Of a stretch of DNA of 64,000 nt, positions 1 to 8,639 are shown in pieces (the stretch's first letter is position 1; each line of letters opens with the position of its first letter). The stretch is from the NCBI RefSeq assembly GCF_006717145.1, contig NZ_VFQF01000003.1:186001-250000 (forward strand), read 5' to 3'. The position numbers and the translations under genes are program-made. The notes beneath the pieces are model-generated. The model had not been told where the DNA came from, made no database searches, and worked only from the letters and a program-made list of their open reading frames with translations. Origin of the DNA: Humibacillus xanthopallidus (lineage in GTDB: Bacteria > Actinomycetota > Actinomycetes > Actinomycetales > Dermatophilaceae).

Positions 1-2410
1 TGCCGAAGTCCACGCGCGAGCGCTCGGCCAGGGGCAGCGTCTCGAAGAAGGCGACGTTGCCGCGCTGGGCCTGCAGCTGCGGCTCGAGCGGCTCGAGGTT
101 GATCGCCTTGCGGTGCGGCTCGCCGACCGGGCTGACCGGGCACGCCTCGACGCAGAGCGAGCATCCGGTGCAGTCCTCGGCATAGACCTGCAGCGTGTAT
201 CGGGTGTCCGGCAGCCCGGCGGCATTGAGCGGCGCAGTCGGGAAGCCCGCTGGCGCACCGGTCAGGGCGTCCTCGCCGACATACTTGGCCCGGAGCACGC
301 TGTGCGGGCAGACGAAGCTGCACGTGCCGCACTGGATGCACGTGTCGGGGTCCCACGTGGCCACGAGGTCGCTGATCCGCCGCTTCTCGTATGCCGTCGT
401 GCCGCTCGGATACGTGCCGTCGACCGGGAGCGCGCTGACCGGGATCTCGTCACCGCGACCGGCCATCATCGCCGCGGTGACGGTCCGCACGAAGTCCGGC
501 GCGTCGGCGGGCACTGCGGGATCCGGCTCGCGGTCGGTGCTCACCGCCGCCGGCACCGGGATCTCGTGGAGTGCGGCGATGGTCGCGTCGACCGCCGCCT
601 CGTTGCGCCGCACGACCTCCGAGCCGCGCCGCCCGTAGGTCTTGCGGATCGCCGCCTTGACCTTCTCGATCGCGGCCCGGCGCGGCAGTACACCGGAGAT
701 CGCGAAGAAGCAGGTCTGCAGGACGGTGTTGGTGCGACCGGGCAGACCGGCCTCGCGCGCGACGGCGTCGGCGTCGATGGCCCAGACGGTCAGCTTCTTG
801 TCGATGATGGCCTGCTGGACGGGCCTGGGCAGTGCGTCCCAGACCTCGTCTGCCGGCTGGGGAGCGTTGAGCAGCAAGGTCGCCCCGTCACCTGCGCTCG
901 CGAGCACGTCGATCTTCTCGAGCAGGCCGAGGTGGTGGCAGCCGACGAAGTGGGCCTTGGAGACGAGGTATGGAGCGCGGATCGGGTGCGGCCCGAAGCG
1001 CAGGTGCGACACGGTGAGCCCGCCCGACTTCTTCGAGTCGTAGACGAAATAGGCCTGGGCGTGGACCTTCGGGTCCGACCCGAGGATCTTGATGGTGTTC
1101 TTGTTCGCGCCGACCGTCCCGTCGGAGCCGATCCCGTAGAAGACGGCTCGGAGCATCGCCGGGTCCTCGATGACGAGGTCGGGGTCCCACAGCAGGCTCG
1201 TGCCGCCGACGTCGTCGGTGATGCCGACGGTGAAGCGCGACCGCGGGTACTCCTCCCAGAGCTCGTCGTAGACCGCGCAGACCATGCCCGGGGTCAGCTC
1301 CTTGGACGACAGCCCGTAGCGGCCGCCGATGACCTGGGGCATCGTCTCGATCGCTCCCCGTTGGTGGGCCTCCGCTAGCGTCGTCAGCACGTCGAGGAAG
1401 AGCGGCTCACCGTTGGAGCCGGGCTCCTTCGTCCGGTCGAGCACCGCGACCCGCCGCACGCTCGCCGGCAGCGCAGCCACGAGCTCGGCTGCCGGGAACG
1501 GCCGGTAGAGGCGCACCTGCAGGGCGCCGGCCCGCGCGCCCCCGCCGACGAGGTGGGTCACGGTCTCGCGGACCGTCTGCGCACCCGACCCCATGCAGAC
1601 GACGACGACCTCGGGAGCGTCGTGGCCGGCATACTCGACGAGCCCGTAGGGCCGGCCCGTGTGGGCGGCCAGCTCGTCCATGACGGACTGCACGATGCCG
1701 GGGGTGCGGCTGTAGAACGGGTTGACCGTCTCGCGCGCCTGGAAGTAGACGTCGGGGTTCTGCGCCGTGCCGCGCACGAAGGGGCGCTCCGGGGTGAGGG
1801 CCCGCAGCCGGTGCTCGCGGACGAGCTGCTCGGGCACGAGCTCGCGCAGGACCTCGTCGGGCAGCAGCTCGACGGTGTTGATCTCGTGAGACGTGCGGAA
1901 GCCGTCGAAGAAGTGGACGAACGGAACCCGCGTGCGCAGCGTCGCCGCCTGGGCGACGAGGGCGAGGTCGTGCGCCTCCTGGACCGAGGCGGACGACAGC
2001 AGGGCGAAGCCGGTCTGCCGGACGGCCATCACGTCCGAGTGGTCGCCGAAGATCGAGAGCCCTTGCGCCGCAATCGATCTCGCCGCCACGTGGAAGACGG
2101 TCGAGGTCAGCTCACCGGCGATCTTGTACATGTTCGGGATCATGAGGAGCAGGCCCTGCGAGGCGGTGAAGGTGGTGCTCAGCGCCCCGCCCTGGAGCGC
2201 GCCGTGCATCGCCCCGGCCGCGCCTCCCTCGCTCTGCATCTCCATGACCGTCGGGACCGTCCCCCACACGTTGGGCCGCCGGTGGCTCGACCACTCGTCG
2301 GCGAGCTCGGCCATCGTCGACGACGGGGTGATCGGGTAGATCGCGCACAGCTCGTTGAGGCGGTAGGCGACGTCCGCGGCTGCTTCGTTGCCGTCGATCG
2401 TGACGCGCAT
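1..2410 (-). CDS. nifJ: Pyruvate:ferredoxin (flavodoxin) oxidoreductase, N-terminal part (runs off window)
   Basis: The minus strand reads openly from an ATG at 2410 to the window edge, giving about 803 residues of an enzyme normally near 1,180. The N-terminus (MRVTIDGNEAAADVAYRLNE, then AIYPITPSSTMAELADEW) is the pyrimidine-binding domain I signature of homodimeric NifJ-type PFOR. The stretches TASQGLLLMIPNMYKIAGEL and VYFQARETVNPFYSRTP also belong to the family. The enzyme oxidises pyruvate to acetyl-CoA and CO2, passing electrons to ferredoxin or flavodoxin in the cytoplasm. It starts 6 nt after the stop of the oxidoreductase gene upstream, so the two are probably co-transcribed. The thiamine and Fe-S domains are only partly inside the window. 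The long plus-strand open frames over this region are codon-bias shadows. Confidence 0.93.
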   Translation of the reverse strand, partial: MRVTIDGNEAAADVAYRLNELCAIYPITPSSTMAELADEWSSHRRPNVWGTVPTVMEMQSEGGAAGAMHGALQGGALSTTFTASQGLLLMIPNMYKIAGELTSTVFHVAARSIAAQGLSIFGDHSDVMAVRQTGFALLSSASVQEAHDLALVAQAATLRTRVPFVHFFDGFRTSHEINTVELLPDEVLRELVPEQLVREHRLRALTPERPFVRGTAQNPDVYFQARETVNPFYSRTPGIVQSVMDELAAHTGRPYGLVEYAGHDAPEVVVVCMGSGAQTVRETVTHLVGGGARAGALQVRLYRPFPAAELVAALPASVRRVAVLDRTKEPGSNGEPLFLDVLTTLAEAHQRGAIETMPQVIGGRYGLSSKELTPGMVCAVYDELWEEYPRSRFTVGITDDVGGTSLLWDPDLVIEDPAMLRAVFYGIGSDGTVGANKNTIKILGSDPKVHAQAYFVYDSKKSGGLTVSHLRFGPHPIRAPYLVSKAHFVGCHHLGLLEKIDVLASAGDGATLLLNAPQPADEVWDALPRPVQQAIIDKKLTVWAIDADAVAREAGLPGRTNTVLQTCFFAISGVLPRRAAIEKVKAAIRKTYGRRGSEVVRRNEAAVDATIAALHEIPVPAAVSTDREPDPAVPADAPDFVRTVTAAMMAGRGDEIPVSALPVDGTYPSGTTAYEKRRISDLVATWDPDTCIQCGTCSFVCPHSVLRAKYVGEDALTGAPAGFPTAPLNAAGLPDTRYTLQVYAEDCTGCSLCVEACPVSPVGEPHRKAINLEPLEPQLQAQRGNVAFFETLPLAERSRVDFG

Positions 2411-2416
2411 GGCTGC

Positions 2417-4060
2417 TCAGCCCTCCGGACCCGGCTCGGGGACCATCTCGATGGCGTGGACGGGGCACTGGCGGTAGCAGGCGCTGCAGCCCGTGCATCG
2501 GTCCAGGTCGAACTCGTAGCGGTGGCCCACGCCGAGCTTGATCACGGCGTCCTCCGGACAGGCCCCGAGGCAGCCGTCGCACTCGAAGCAGTTGCCGCAC
2601 GAGAGGCACCGACCGGCCTCGAAGGCGGCCTCGTCACGGCTGAACCCCGTCAGCACCTCGTCGAACGTGCGGCTGCGGAGCGCCGCGTCGATCTCGTGCT
2701 GCTCCCGGCGGTCGTGCTCGCCGACGTACCAGAGGTTGAGCTTGTCGAAGTCGGCGCGCTCGTGCTTGGGCGGGGGCGTCCATTCGGTGTCGCGCAGCCA
2801 CGCGTCGATCGTGTGGGCGGCCCGCTTGCCGTGCCCGACGCCGATCGTCACCGTGCGCTGGCTCGGCACCGCGTCCCCGCCGGCGAAGACGCCCGGCGCA
2901 CCCGTCATGAGGGTGCGCTTGTCGACCCGCACCGTGTCGTCGTCGAACTCCACCCCGGGTATGCCGCGAAGGAACGTCGTGTCGCTCGCCTGACCGAGCG
3001 CGAGGATGACCGTGTCGGCCTCAAGCGTCTCGAACCGGCCTGTGCCGTGGGGCTTTCCGCGCTCGTCGAGCTCTTGGAGCTCGACGGTGAGGTCGTGCTC
3101 GCCCATCGAGGAGATGGTGCGCAGCCAGTTGATCCGGATGCCCTCCTCCTCCGCGTCGTGGGCCTCCTCCTCGTGTGCCGGCATCTGCTCGCGGGTCCGG
3201 CGGTAGACGATGATCGTGTCGTCGGCGCCGAGCCGCCGGGCGACCCGGGCCGCGTCCATCGCGGTGTTGCCACCGCCGTAGACGGCGACGCGTCCGGCCA
3301 GACCGGCGCGCTCACCCGTCTCGACCTCGCGCAGGAACGACACGGCGTCGAGGACCCGGGCGGCATCGCCGTTGGGGATGTCGACGTGCTTCGAGAGGTG
3401 TGCCCCGACCGCGACGAAGACCGCGTCGAAGCCGCCCTCGCGGCGCTCCTCGTCGAGGTCCTCGACGCGATGCCCCTGCTCGAAGGTGATGCCGAGGTCG
3501 ACGAGCCGACCGACCTCCGCGTCGAGCACGTCGCGCGGCAGCCGGTAGGAGGGGATGCCGTAGCGCATCATTCCCCCGGGCAGCTCGCCGCTGTCGCGGA
3601 CGGTGACGGCGTGACCGAGGCGGGTCAGGTGGTAGGCCGCGGAGAGCCCGCTCGGTCCGGAGCCGACGACGAGCACGCGTCGACGGCTGCTCGTCGTGGG
3701 CGGGTCGAAGCCCCAGCCACGCTCGATCGCGAGGTCGCCGAGGAAGCGCTCGACGCCGTGGATGGAGACGGCGCCGTCGAGCTCGGCCCGGTTGCAGGCC
3801 GCCTCGCACGGGTGGTAGCAGACCCGGCCGTGGATCGCCGGCAGCGGGTTGTCGCGGGTGAGCTGCCGCCAGGCCCCTTCGTGGTCGCCGGCCTTGACGA
3901 GCGCGAGCCACGACTGGATGTTCTCGCCGGCCGGGCACCCGGCGTTGCACGGCGGCAGGAGGTCGACGTAGACCGGCCGCTGCGTGCGCACCGGGCCCGA
4001 GCGCAGACGGGCGAGGCCGAGCGGGGCCAGCGGGGTGAGGTCGCGTTGCGGTCCGGACAC
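2417..4060 (-). CDS. GltD-like FAD/NAD(P)-dependent oxidoreductase with C-terminal ferredoxin domain
   Basis: This is a 547-residue protein related to the glutamate synthase small subunit. An N-terminal Fe-S region has CNAGCPAGENIQ and CYHPCEAACNR. A first dinucleotide fold follows (VLVVGSGPSGLSAAYHLTRLGH), then a second (VAVYGGGNTAMDAARVARRL). The C-terminus has two ferredoxin-type motifs, CLSCGNCFECDGCLGACPEDA and CTGCSACYRQCPVHA. The GTG start at 4060 is preceded by AGGAG at a good distance. It lies directly upstream of nifJ with a 6-nt gap. The likely role, by inference, is to exchange electrons between NAD(P)H and ferredoxin for the PFOR reaction. It is not a true GltD, since no gltB is adjacent. 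Confidence 0.9.
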   Translation of the reverse strand: MSGPQRDLTPLAPLGLARLRSGPVRTQRPVYVDLLPPCNAGCPAGENIQSWLALVKAGDHEGAWRQLTRDNPLPAIHGRVCYHPCEAACNRAELDGAVSIHGVERFLGDLAIERGWGFDPPTTSSRRRVLVVGSGPSGLSAAYHLTRLGHAVTVRDSGELPGGMMRYGIPSYRLPRDVLDAEVGRLVDLGITFEQGHRVEDLDEERREGGFDAVFVAVGAHLSKHVDIPNGDAARVLDAVSFLREVETGERAGLAGRVAVYGGGNTAMDAARVARRLGADDTIIVYRRTREQMPAHEEEAHDAEEEGIRINWLRTISSMGEHDLTVELQELDERGKPHGTGRFETLEADTVILALGQASDTTFLRGIPGVEFDDDTVRVDKRTLMTGAPGVFAGGDAVPSQRTVTIGVGHGKRAAHTIDAWLRDTEWTPPPKHERADFDKLNLWYVGEHDRREQHEIDAALRSRTFDEVLTGFSRDEAAFEAGRCLSCGNCFECDGCLGACPEDAVIKLGVGHRYEFDLDRCTGCSACYRQCPVHAIEMVPEPGPEG

Positions 4061-4129
4061 CGGCGTCTCCTAGGTCCGCGAGGCAGTCCCCGGCCGGGTC
4101 GCCGAGGTGTCGGCTGCGTCCTTCTGAAT

Positions 4130-4144
4130 ACTACGAGACGTAGT
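4130..4144. promoter_or_regulatory. Short inverted repeat upstream of the PFOR operon
   Basis: The arms ACTACG and CGTAGT are separated by AGA, about 70 nt upstream of the GTG of the GltD-like gene. The position would suit an operator for the minus-strand operon. No regulator or promoter could be assigned. Confidence 0.35.
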
Positions 4145-4190
4145 TGAGCGGCCGGGCTCGTTCGTGCTCCGGCGTGACGAACGGCTCAAC
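4143..4190. repeat. Nested stem-loop in the divergent intergenic region
   Basis: GTTGAGC pairs with GCTCAAC and, inside it, CGTTCGT pairs with ACGAACG. The left side carries a 9-nt bulge and the loop is 11 nt. There is no T-tract, so this is not a clear terminator. It lies between two divergent operons. Confidence 0.4.
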
Positions 4191-4289
4191 TGTCGGTGCC
4201 CACGGCCCCGCCGACCGACGACCATCGGTCCGCGGAGGTGCCGGGCCAGCGCCTGTCACCCGGCGTGTCTCACCCCGGCGACGACCAAG

Positions 4290-4390
4290 GGTCGTCGGTC
4301 GGCGGCCAGGTGCGGACGGCATACGCCCGCGGTCGTCGGTCGGCGGCGAGGTGCGGACGGCATACCTCCGCCGGGGGCCGTATGCCGTCC
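4290..4390. repeat. Two 35-bp direct repeats ending in GGCATAC, the second forming a hairpin
   Basis: Positions 4290-4324 and 4331-4365 are 35-bp copies with one mismatch and a 41-bp period. The 3' part of the second copy (GGACGGCATAC, 4355-4365) pairs perfectly with GTATGCCGTCC at 4380-4390. The same GGCATAC/GTATGCC dyad forms hairpins at 12546-12578 and 15818-15854. The rest of 4145-4456 holds no convincing gene. Confidence 0.7.
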
Positions 4391-4456
4391 GGCCGGCTGG
4401 GGCGCGCCGCCCGAGTTCCGTGGCGGTGGTGCGGGCCGACCGATAGCGTCGAGCCC

Positions 4457-5689
4457 GTGAACATCATCTTCGTGGAGCCCTCGTTCCCCGCGAACCAGCG
4501 CCGCTTCGTGCACGCGCTCGCCTCCGTGGGGGCCAACGTCTACGGCATCGGCGAGACGGAGGAGGGGCACCTCGACGGCGAGCTGCGCGACCAGCTGAGC
4601 GGCTACTACCGCGTCGGCTCCGTCACCAACGTCGACCAGATGGTCGAGGCGGTGCGCTACTTCCAGGACCGCATCTGGATCGACGGGCTCGAGGCGACCG
4701 TCGAGGCGCACACGATGCCCGCGGCGCAGGTCCGCGAGGCGACCGGCATACCGGGCACGAGCGTCCGCACGACGTGGCTGTGCCGCGACAAGCCCTCGAT
4801 GAAGGAGGCGCTCCGGCAGGCCGGCGTGCCGACGGCCGCGAGCGCCGCCGTCGAGTCCTCGGCCGAGGCGCACGAGTTCGCCGACCGCGAGGGCTACCCG
4901 CTCATCCTCAAGCCGCGCGCGGGCGCGGGCGCCCAGGGCACCATCCGCGTCGACGACGAGCACGAGCTGCTCCACGCGCTCCAGGGCTATGCGCGCGAGG
5001 GCGCGACCTCCATCGCCATCGAGGAGTTCGTCGAGGGCCACGAGGGCTTCTACGACACCATCACCGTCGACGGTCAGGTCGCGCACGACTGGGCGACGCA
5101 CTACTACCCCAACGTCCTCGAGGCGATGCGCCACCGCTGGATCTCGCCGCAGTTCATCACGACGAACCGCATCATCGACGACCCCTCCAACTCCTTCTAC
5201 CGCGAGGTGCGCGAGCTCGGCCACCGCGTCATCGAGGCCCTCGGCATCGAGACGTCCGCGACGCACATGGAGTGGTTCTACGGCCCGAAGGGCTTGAAGT
5301 TCAGCGAGATCGGCGCCCGGCCGCCCGGCGTCGGCGCGTGGGACCTCTACTCCGCCGCCAACGAGGTCGACGTCTACCGCGAGTGGGCGCACGTCATCAC
5401 GCACGGTCGCCCCGAGCAGCCGATGAGGCGCACGTATGCCGCCGGCATCGTCGCGCTGCGCCCCGACCACGACGGGGTGGTGACGGGCTACAGCGGCATC
5501 GACGAGATCCAGGGCCGGCACGGCGACTCGATCATCGACGCCCACTTCCCGCCCGTCGGGCACGGCACGCAGTCCGTCGAGGCCGGCTACATGGCCAACG
5601 CCTGGGTGCGCGTGCGCCACCACGACTACGACACCGCGCGGGCCATCCTCGACGACGTGGGCCAGACGATCCGCATGCACGCGCGTTGA
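4457..5689 (+). CDS. ATP-grasp domain ligase, first gene of a four-gene cluster
   Basis: A 410-residue ATP-grasp protein begins at GTG 4457 (NIIFVEPSFPANQRRF). The frame stays open upstream, but that stretch is repeat DNA with no family similarity, so I take the GTG as the start. The nucleotide-binding lysine segment LILKPRAGAGAQG begins near residue 149. EEFVEGHEGFYDTITVDG lies in the middle, and the metal-binding segment SEIGARPPGV has its glutamate near residue 284. ATP-grasp enzymes of this carboxylate-amine ligase type activate a carboxylate as an acyl phosphate and join it to an amine or thiol. The substrate cannot be read from sequence. The stop overlaps the next start (TGATG), so translation is coupled to the S51-like gene. 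Confidence 0.87.
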   Translation: MNIIFVEPSFPANQRRFVHALASVGANVYGIGETEEGHLDGELRDQLSGYYRVGSVTNVDQMVEAVRYFQDRIWIDGLEATVEAHTMPAAQVREATGIPGTSVRTTWLCRDKPSMKEALRQAGVPTAASAAVESSAEAHEFADREGYPLILKPRAGAGAQGTIRVDDEHELLHALQGYAREGATSIAIEEFVEGHEGFYDTITVDGQVAHDWATHYYPNVLEAMRHRWISPQFITTNRIIDDPSNSFYREVRELGHRVIEALGIETSATHMEWFYGPKGLKFSEIGARPPGVGAWDLYSAANEVDVYREWAHVITHGRPEQPMRRTYAAGIVALRPDHDGVVTGYSGIDEIQGRHGDSIIDAHFPPVGHGTQSVEAGYMANAWVRVRHHDYDTARAILDDVGQTIRMHAR

Positions 5690-6660
5690 TGACGACGATC
5701 CTCCTCGGGCCGCAACGGTTCACGACGACCGTCGGGGCCACGGTGCGCTCCCTGAAGCTCGACGGCCCGATCGCGATGATCAACTCCGGATGGGAGGAGC
5801 GCGAGAGCGAGGACGCCGAGCTCGCCGGGCACCTCGACGGTCGGGGGGTCAACCTCCAGCTGCACCACCGGATGATGGACGTCCTCGAGAAGGACGAGCA
5901 CTTCGCCGCCGCTGCGCTGCTCTTCCGTGACCGGCAGGACGAGCTGCGCGCCTTCTACGGCATACGGCTGCAGGCGGCCATCGACGCGGTGCAGGCGGTC
6001 GCGCACCGCTCGTCGCTCCACGCCATCGGGCCGGCGGCCCTCGAGTCCGCCGTCGACGCGGTGCGCGCGGTCGACGCCTGGTATGCCGCCGAGCTCGACG
6101 ACCTCTACCGCTCGGTCCGCGCCACCGCGCCTCTCGACGAGAGCGGCACGATCGGCTGGCACCGCGGCGAGATCGGGGCCGTCCTCGACGGGTGTGCCGG
6201 CGTCGTCATCGCGGGCGGCAACGTGCGCACCCTGCTGCGGACCCTGCGCGTCTTCGACGTCGAGATCCGGCCGGAGCTGCCGGTCGTCGCCTGGTCGGCG
6301 GGTGCCATGGCCCTGACCGACGAGGTCGTCCTCTTCCACGACCACGCACCGCATGGCGTCACCGCGGCCGAGGTGTTCGACCGGGGCCTCGGACGGCTGC
6401 CGGGCATCATCGCCCTGCCGCACGCCAAGCGGAGGCTGCGCCTCGAGGAACACGACCGGATGAGCATCATGGCCAGGCGCTTCCCCGACCACCGCCTCAC
6501 CCTGCTCGACGACGGCGCCGTCGTGCGCTTCCCCGACCACCGCCTCACCCTGCTCGACGACGGCGCCGTCGTGCGCTTCCCCGACGGGGCGACCGACCTG
6601 CCGGCCGGGGCGCGCTACATCGGCCTCGACGGTCACATCGCCGTGGTGGGTGCCGCATGA
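5689..6660 (+). CDS. Cyanophycinase-like (peptidase S51 / type 1 glutamine amidotransferase-like) protein
   Basis: A 323-residue protein starts at the ATG that overlaps the ATP-grasp stop. The segment VVIAGGNVRTLLRTL followed by VVAWSAGAMALTDEV, with Ser203 in the SAGA elbow, is the signature of cyanophycinase and dipeptidase E (S51) relatives. Known members hydrolyse beta-aspartyl or alpha-aspartyl peptide bonds. Pairing with an ATP-grasp ligase suggests release or turnover of the ligase product. Near the C-terminus 16 residues (FPDHRLTLLDDGAVVR) occur twice in tandem because of a 48-bp DNA duplication. The 3' end overlaps the next gene as ATGA. Confidence 0.82.
   Translation: MTTILLGPQRFTTTVGATVRSLKLDGPIAMINSGWEERESEDAELAGHLDGRGVNLQLHHRMMDVLEKDEHFAAAALLFRDRQDELRAFYGIRLQAAIDAVQAVAHRSSLHAIGPAALESAVDAVRAVDAWYAAELDDLYRSVRATAPLDESGTIGWHRGEIGAVLDGCAGVVIAGGNVRTLLRTLRVFDVEIRPELPVVAWSAGAMALTDEVVLFHDHAPHGVTAAEVFDRGLGRLPGIIALPHAKRRLRLEEHDRMSIMARRFPDHRLTLLDDGAVVRFPDHRLTLLDDGAVVRFPDGATDLPAGARYIGLDGHIAVVGAA
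6481..6576 (+). repeat. Perfect 48-bp tandem duplication inside the S51-like gene
   Basis: Units 6481-6528 and 6529-6576 are identical, and a partial third copy (about 9 bases) follows. The unit is 16 codons, so the reading frame is kept and residues about 265-296 are repeated. Confidence 0.95.
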
Positions 6661-7808
6661 GCCCGCCCGAGCGCCTCGCCGTCAACCGGCTGCGCGAGAA
6701 CCTGCCGCTCGACGGCCCGACCATCGACCGCTTCGTCACCCGCTTCGGCTCGCCGATCATCGAGGGCGAGCGCGCCACCTTCCTCTATCGCGGCGACGTC
6801 GACGAGGCGTGGGTGCGCCACCGTGTCGTCGGACTGCCGGATCCGTTGCCGCTCAAGCGGATCGGCGAGTCGGACCTCTGGTCGGTGACGACGGTGCTGC
6901 CCGAGGGGTCGCGTGTCGAGTACCAGATCGAGATCCGCAAGGGCGAGCACTACGAGCGCTTCAACGACCCGCTCAACAGCCGCCTCGCGCACAGCCCGAT
7001 GGGGTCGTCATCGGTGTGCGCGGCGATCGGCTACCGCGTGCCCGATTGGGCGGAGTTCGACCCGGAGGCCCGGCCGGGCACCCTCGTCGAGGAGCAGATC
7101 CGCAGCAAGGCCCTTCGCCGCGACCAGCCGGTGCAGATCTACCTCCCGGCGCGCTTCAACCAGGCGCAGCGCTATCCGCTGCTCATCGTCCACGACGGCA
7201 CCGACTACCTCCAGTTCGCGGCTATGAAGACGGTGCTCGACAACCTCATCCACCGCCTCGACGTCGACCCGCTCGTCGCCGTCTTCGTGCCGCCTCGCGA
7301 CCGGCTCAAGGAGTATCCGCACCACGCCCCGCACGCCCGCTTCATCGCGCGCGAGCTCGTGCCGCTGCTCAACGACCGGCTGCCCCTCATCGACACCCCG
7401 GAGGCGCGCTGCCTCATGGGCAGCTCCTTCGGCGGCGTCGCCTCGCTGTCGACGGCGGTGCGCTACCCGGGATACTTCGGCTCGCTCCTGCTCCAGTCGG
7501 CCTCGCTCGTCTTCACCGACATCGGCTTCGACCACGGCGGGGGCCCGGCCTTCGACCCGGTCGTGAAGTTCGTCAACCGCTACCGGCAGCGGCCCACCGC
7601 CGTCGTCGACCGGATCTTCATGACGTGCGGCGTCTACGAGCCGCTCATCACGCCGAACCGCTCGATGGTGCCCGTCTTCCGCCACACCGGGATGCGGGTG
7701 CGCTACGTCGAGTCGCGCGACGGCCACAACTGGGAGAACTGGCGCGACCGCCTCGGCGACGGGTTGGCGTGGCTCTTCCCCGGCCCCCAGAAGTTCGTCT
7801 ACGAGTAG
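6657..7808 (+). CDS. Enterochelin esterase-like alpha/beta hydrolase
   Basis: A 383-residue protein starts at ATG 6657, overlapping the previous stop. The N-terminal half (to about residue 130) resembles the carbohydrate-binding-like domain found before the hydrolase in Fes/IroE-type esterases (FLYRGDVDEAWVRH, GSRVEYQIEIRKGE). The catalytic half has a nucleophile elbow MGSSFGGVASL with Ser257. A C-terminal histidine lies in SRDGHNWENWRDRL, the usual place for the triad His. Such enzymes cleave ester bonds in siderophores and other acyl conjugates. No siderophore synthetase is adjacent, so the substrate is probably the product of the neighbouring ATP-grasp ligase (inference). Confidence 0.85.
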   Translation: MSPPERLAVNRLRENLPLDGPTIDRFVTRFGSPIIEGERATFLYRGDVDEAWVRHRVVGLPDPLPLKRIGESDLWSVTTVLPEGSRVEYQIEIRKGEHYERFNDPLNSRLAHSPMGSSSVCAAIGYRVPDWAEFDPEARPGTLVEEQIRSKALRRDQPVQIYLPARFNQAQRYPLLIVHDGTDYLQFAAMKTVLDNLIHRLDVDPLVAVFVPPRDRLKEYPHHAPHARFIARELVPLLNDRLPLIDTPEARCLMGSSFGGVASLSTAVRYPGYFGSLLLQSASLVFTDIGFDHGGGPAFDPVVKFVNRYRQRPTAVVDRIFMTCGVYEPLITPNRSMVPVFRHTGMRVRYVESRDGHNWENWRDRLGDGLAWLFPGPQKFVYE

Positions 7809-7910
7809 GTCACCGGCCTGAGAGGCCCCGGTGGACGCTCGTGGACGCCCGTGGACCCCCGGAAACACCCGTGGTTGAGTTGCCCCACCGACAGAGAGGC
7901 AGGTAGCGCG

Positions 7911-8639
7911 ATGAAGGTGACCGACCGGTGGTACTCCGACCGCCTCGGCCAGGACCTCACCGTGGCACGGTGGGGCTCCTACGGCAGTCCCGTGCTCCTC
8001 TTCCCCACGGCCGGAGGTGACGCCGAGGAGGTCGAGCGGCACAAGATGATCGCCCACCTCGAGCCGCTCATCGCGGCCGGCCGGGCGAAGGTCTACTCCG
8101 TCGACAGCGTCGCCGGTCGCGCCATGGCCGAGCGCCACGGCTCGGCCGAGTACCAGCTCGCCCTGTTCAACGGCTTCCACGAGGCGATCGCGCGCGAGGT
8201 CATCCCGGCGATCCACTCCGACCTCGGCGGGCAGCAGATCCCGGTCACCGTCGCCGGCGCCTCGATCGGGGCCTTCAACGCCCTCGCCATCACCTGCCGC
8301 TACCCCGAGCTCGTGCGGTCGGCCGTGTGCATGAGCGGCACCTACGCCATCGAGCAGTTCATCGGTGGCCACGTCAACGACGACCTCTACTTCAGCTCGC
8401 CGCTGCGCTTCCTCGGCGGCCTCGAGGGCCCGGCGCTCGACACGCTGCGCACCCGGATGATCGTGCTGGCCTCGGGCAGCGGCCGCTGGGAGGACGTCGG
8501 CGAGTCCCGTGCCGTCGCCGACGTGCTCGGGAGCAAGGGCATCCCCAACCGCGTCGACGACTGGGGCCCGTCCTACGACCACGACTGGCCGACGTGGTGG
8601 GCCATGCTCCCGCTCTACCTCGACGACCTGCTGCCCTGA
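7911..8639 (+). CDS. Second esterase-fold (putative esterase D type) protein of the ATP-grasp cluster
   Basis: A 242-residue protein starts at ATG 7911, preceded by AGAGAGGCAGGTAG, which gives a reasonable ribosome site. The nucleophile elbow is VAGASIGAFNAL with Ser118. PSYDHDWPTWWAMLP near the C-terminus carries the likely triad His (DHDW). It shares the fold of the upstream esterase but lacks its N-terminal domain. It lies 102 nt downstream of that gene and on the same strand, so it probably belongs to the same transcript. Its last 25 bases overlap the 3' end of the convergent YhhN gene. Confidence 0.82.
   Translation: MKVTDRWYSDRLGQDLTVARWGSYGSPVLLFPTAGGDAEEVERHKMIAHLEPLIAAGRAKVYSVDSVAGRAMAERHGSAEYQLALFNGFHEAIAREVIPAIHSDLGGQQIPVTVAGASIGAFNALAITCRYPELVRSAVCMSGTYAIEQFIGGHVNDDLYFSSPLRFLGGLEGPALDTLRTRMIVLASGSGRWEDVGESRAVADVLGSKGIPNRVDDWGPSYDHDWPTWWAMLPLYLDDLLP

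Noticed and set aside
113-4147. Long plus-strand open frames (421 and 864 codons) over the nifJ/oxidoreductase region
   Set aside because: They are arginine- and valine-rich, match no family, and lie exactly antisense to two clearly recognised genes; high GC keeps such frames open.
4290-4390. Possible CRISPR array from the 35-bp direct repeats
   Set aside because: Only two copies, 6 bp between them, no spacers and no cas genes.
6481-6576. Possible CRISPR-like or structural repeat
   Set aside because: It is a coding tandem duplication without spacers.
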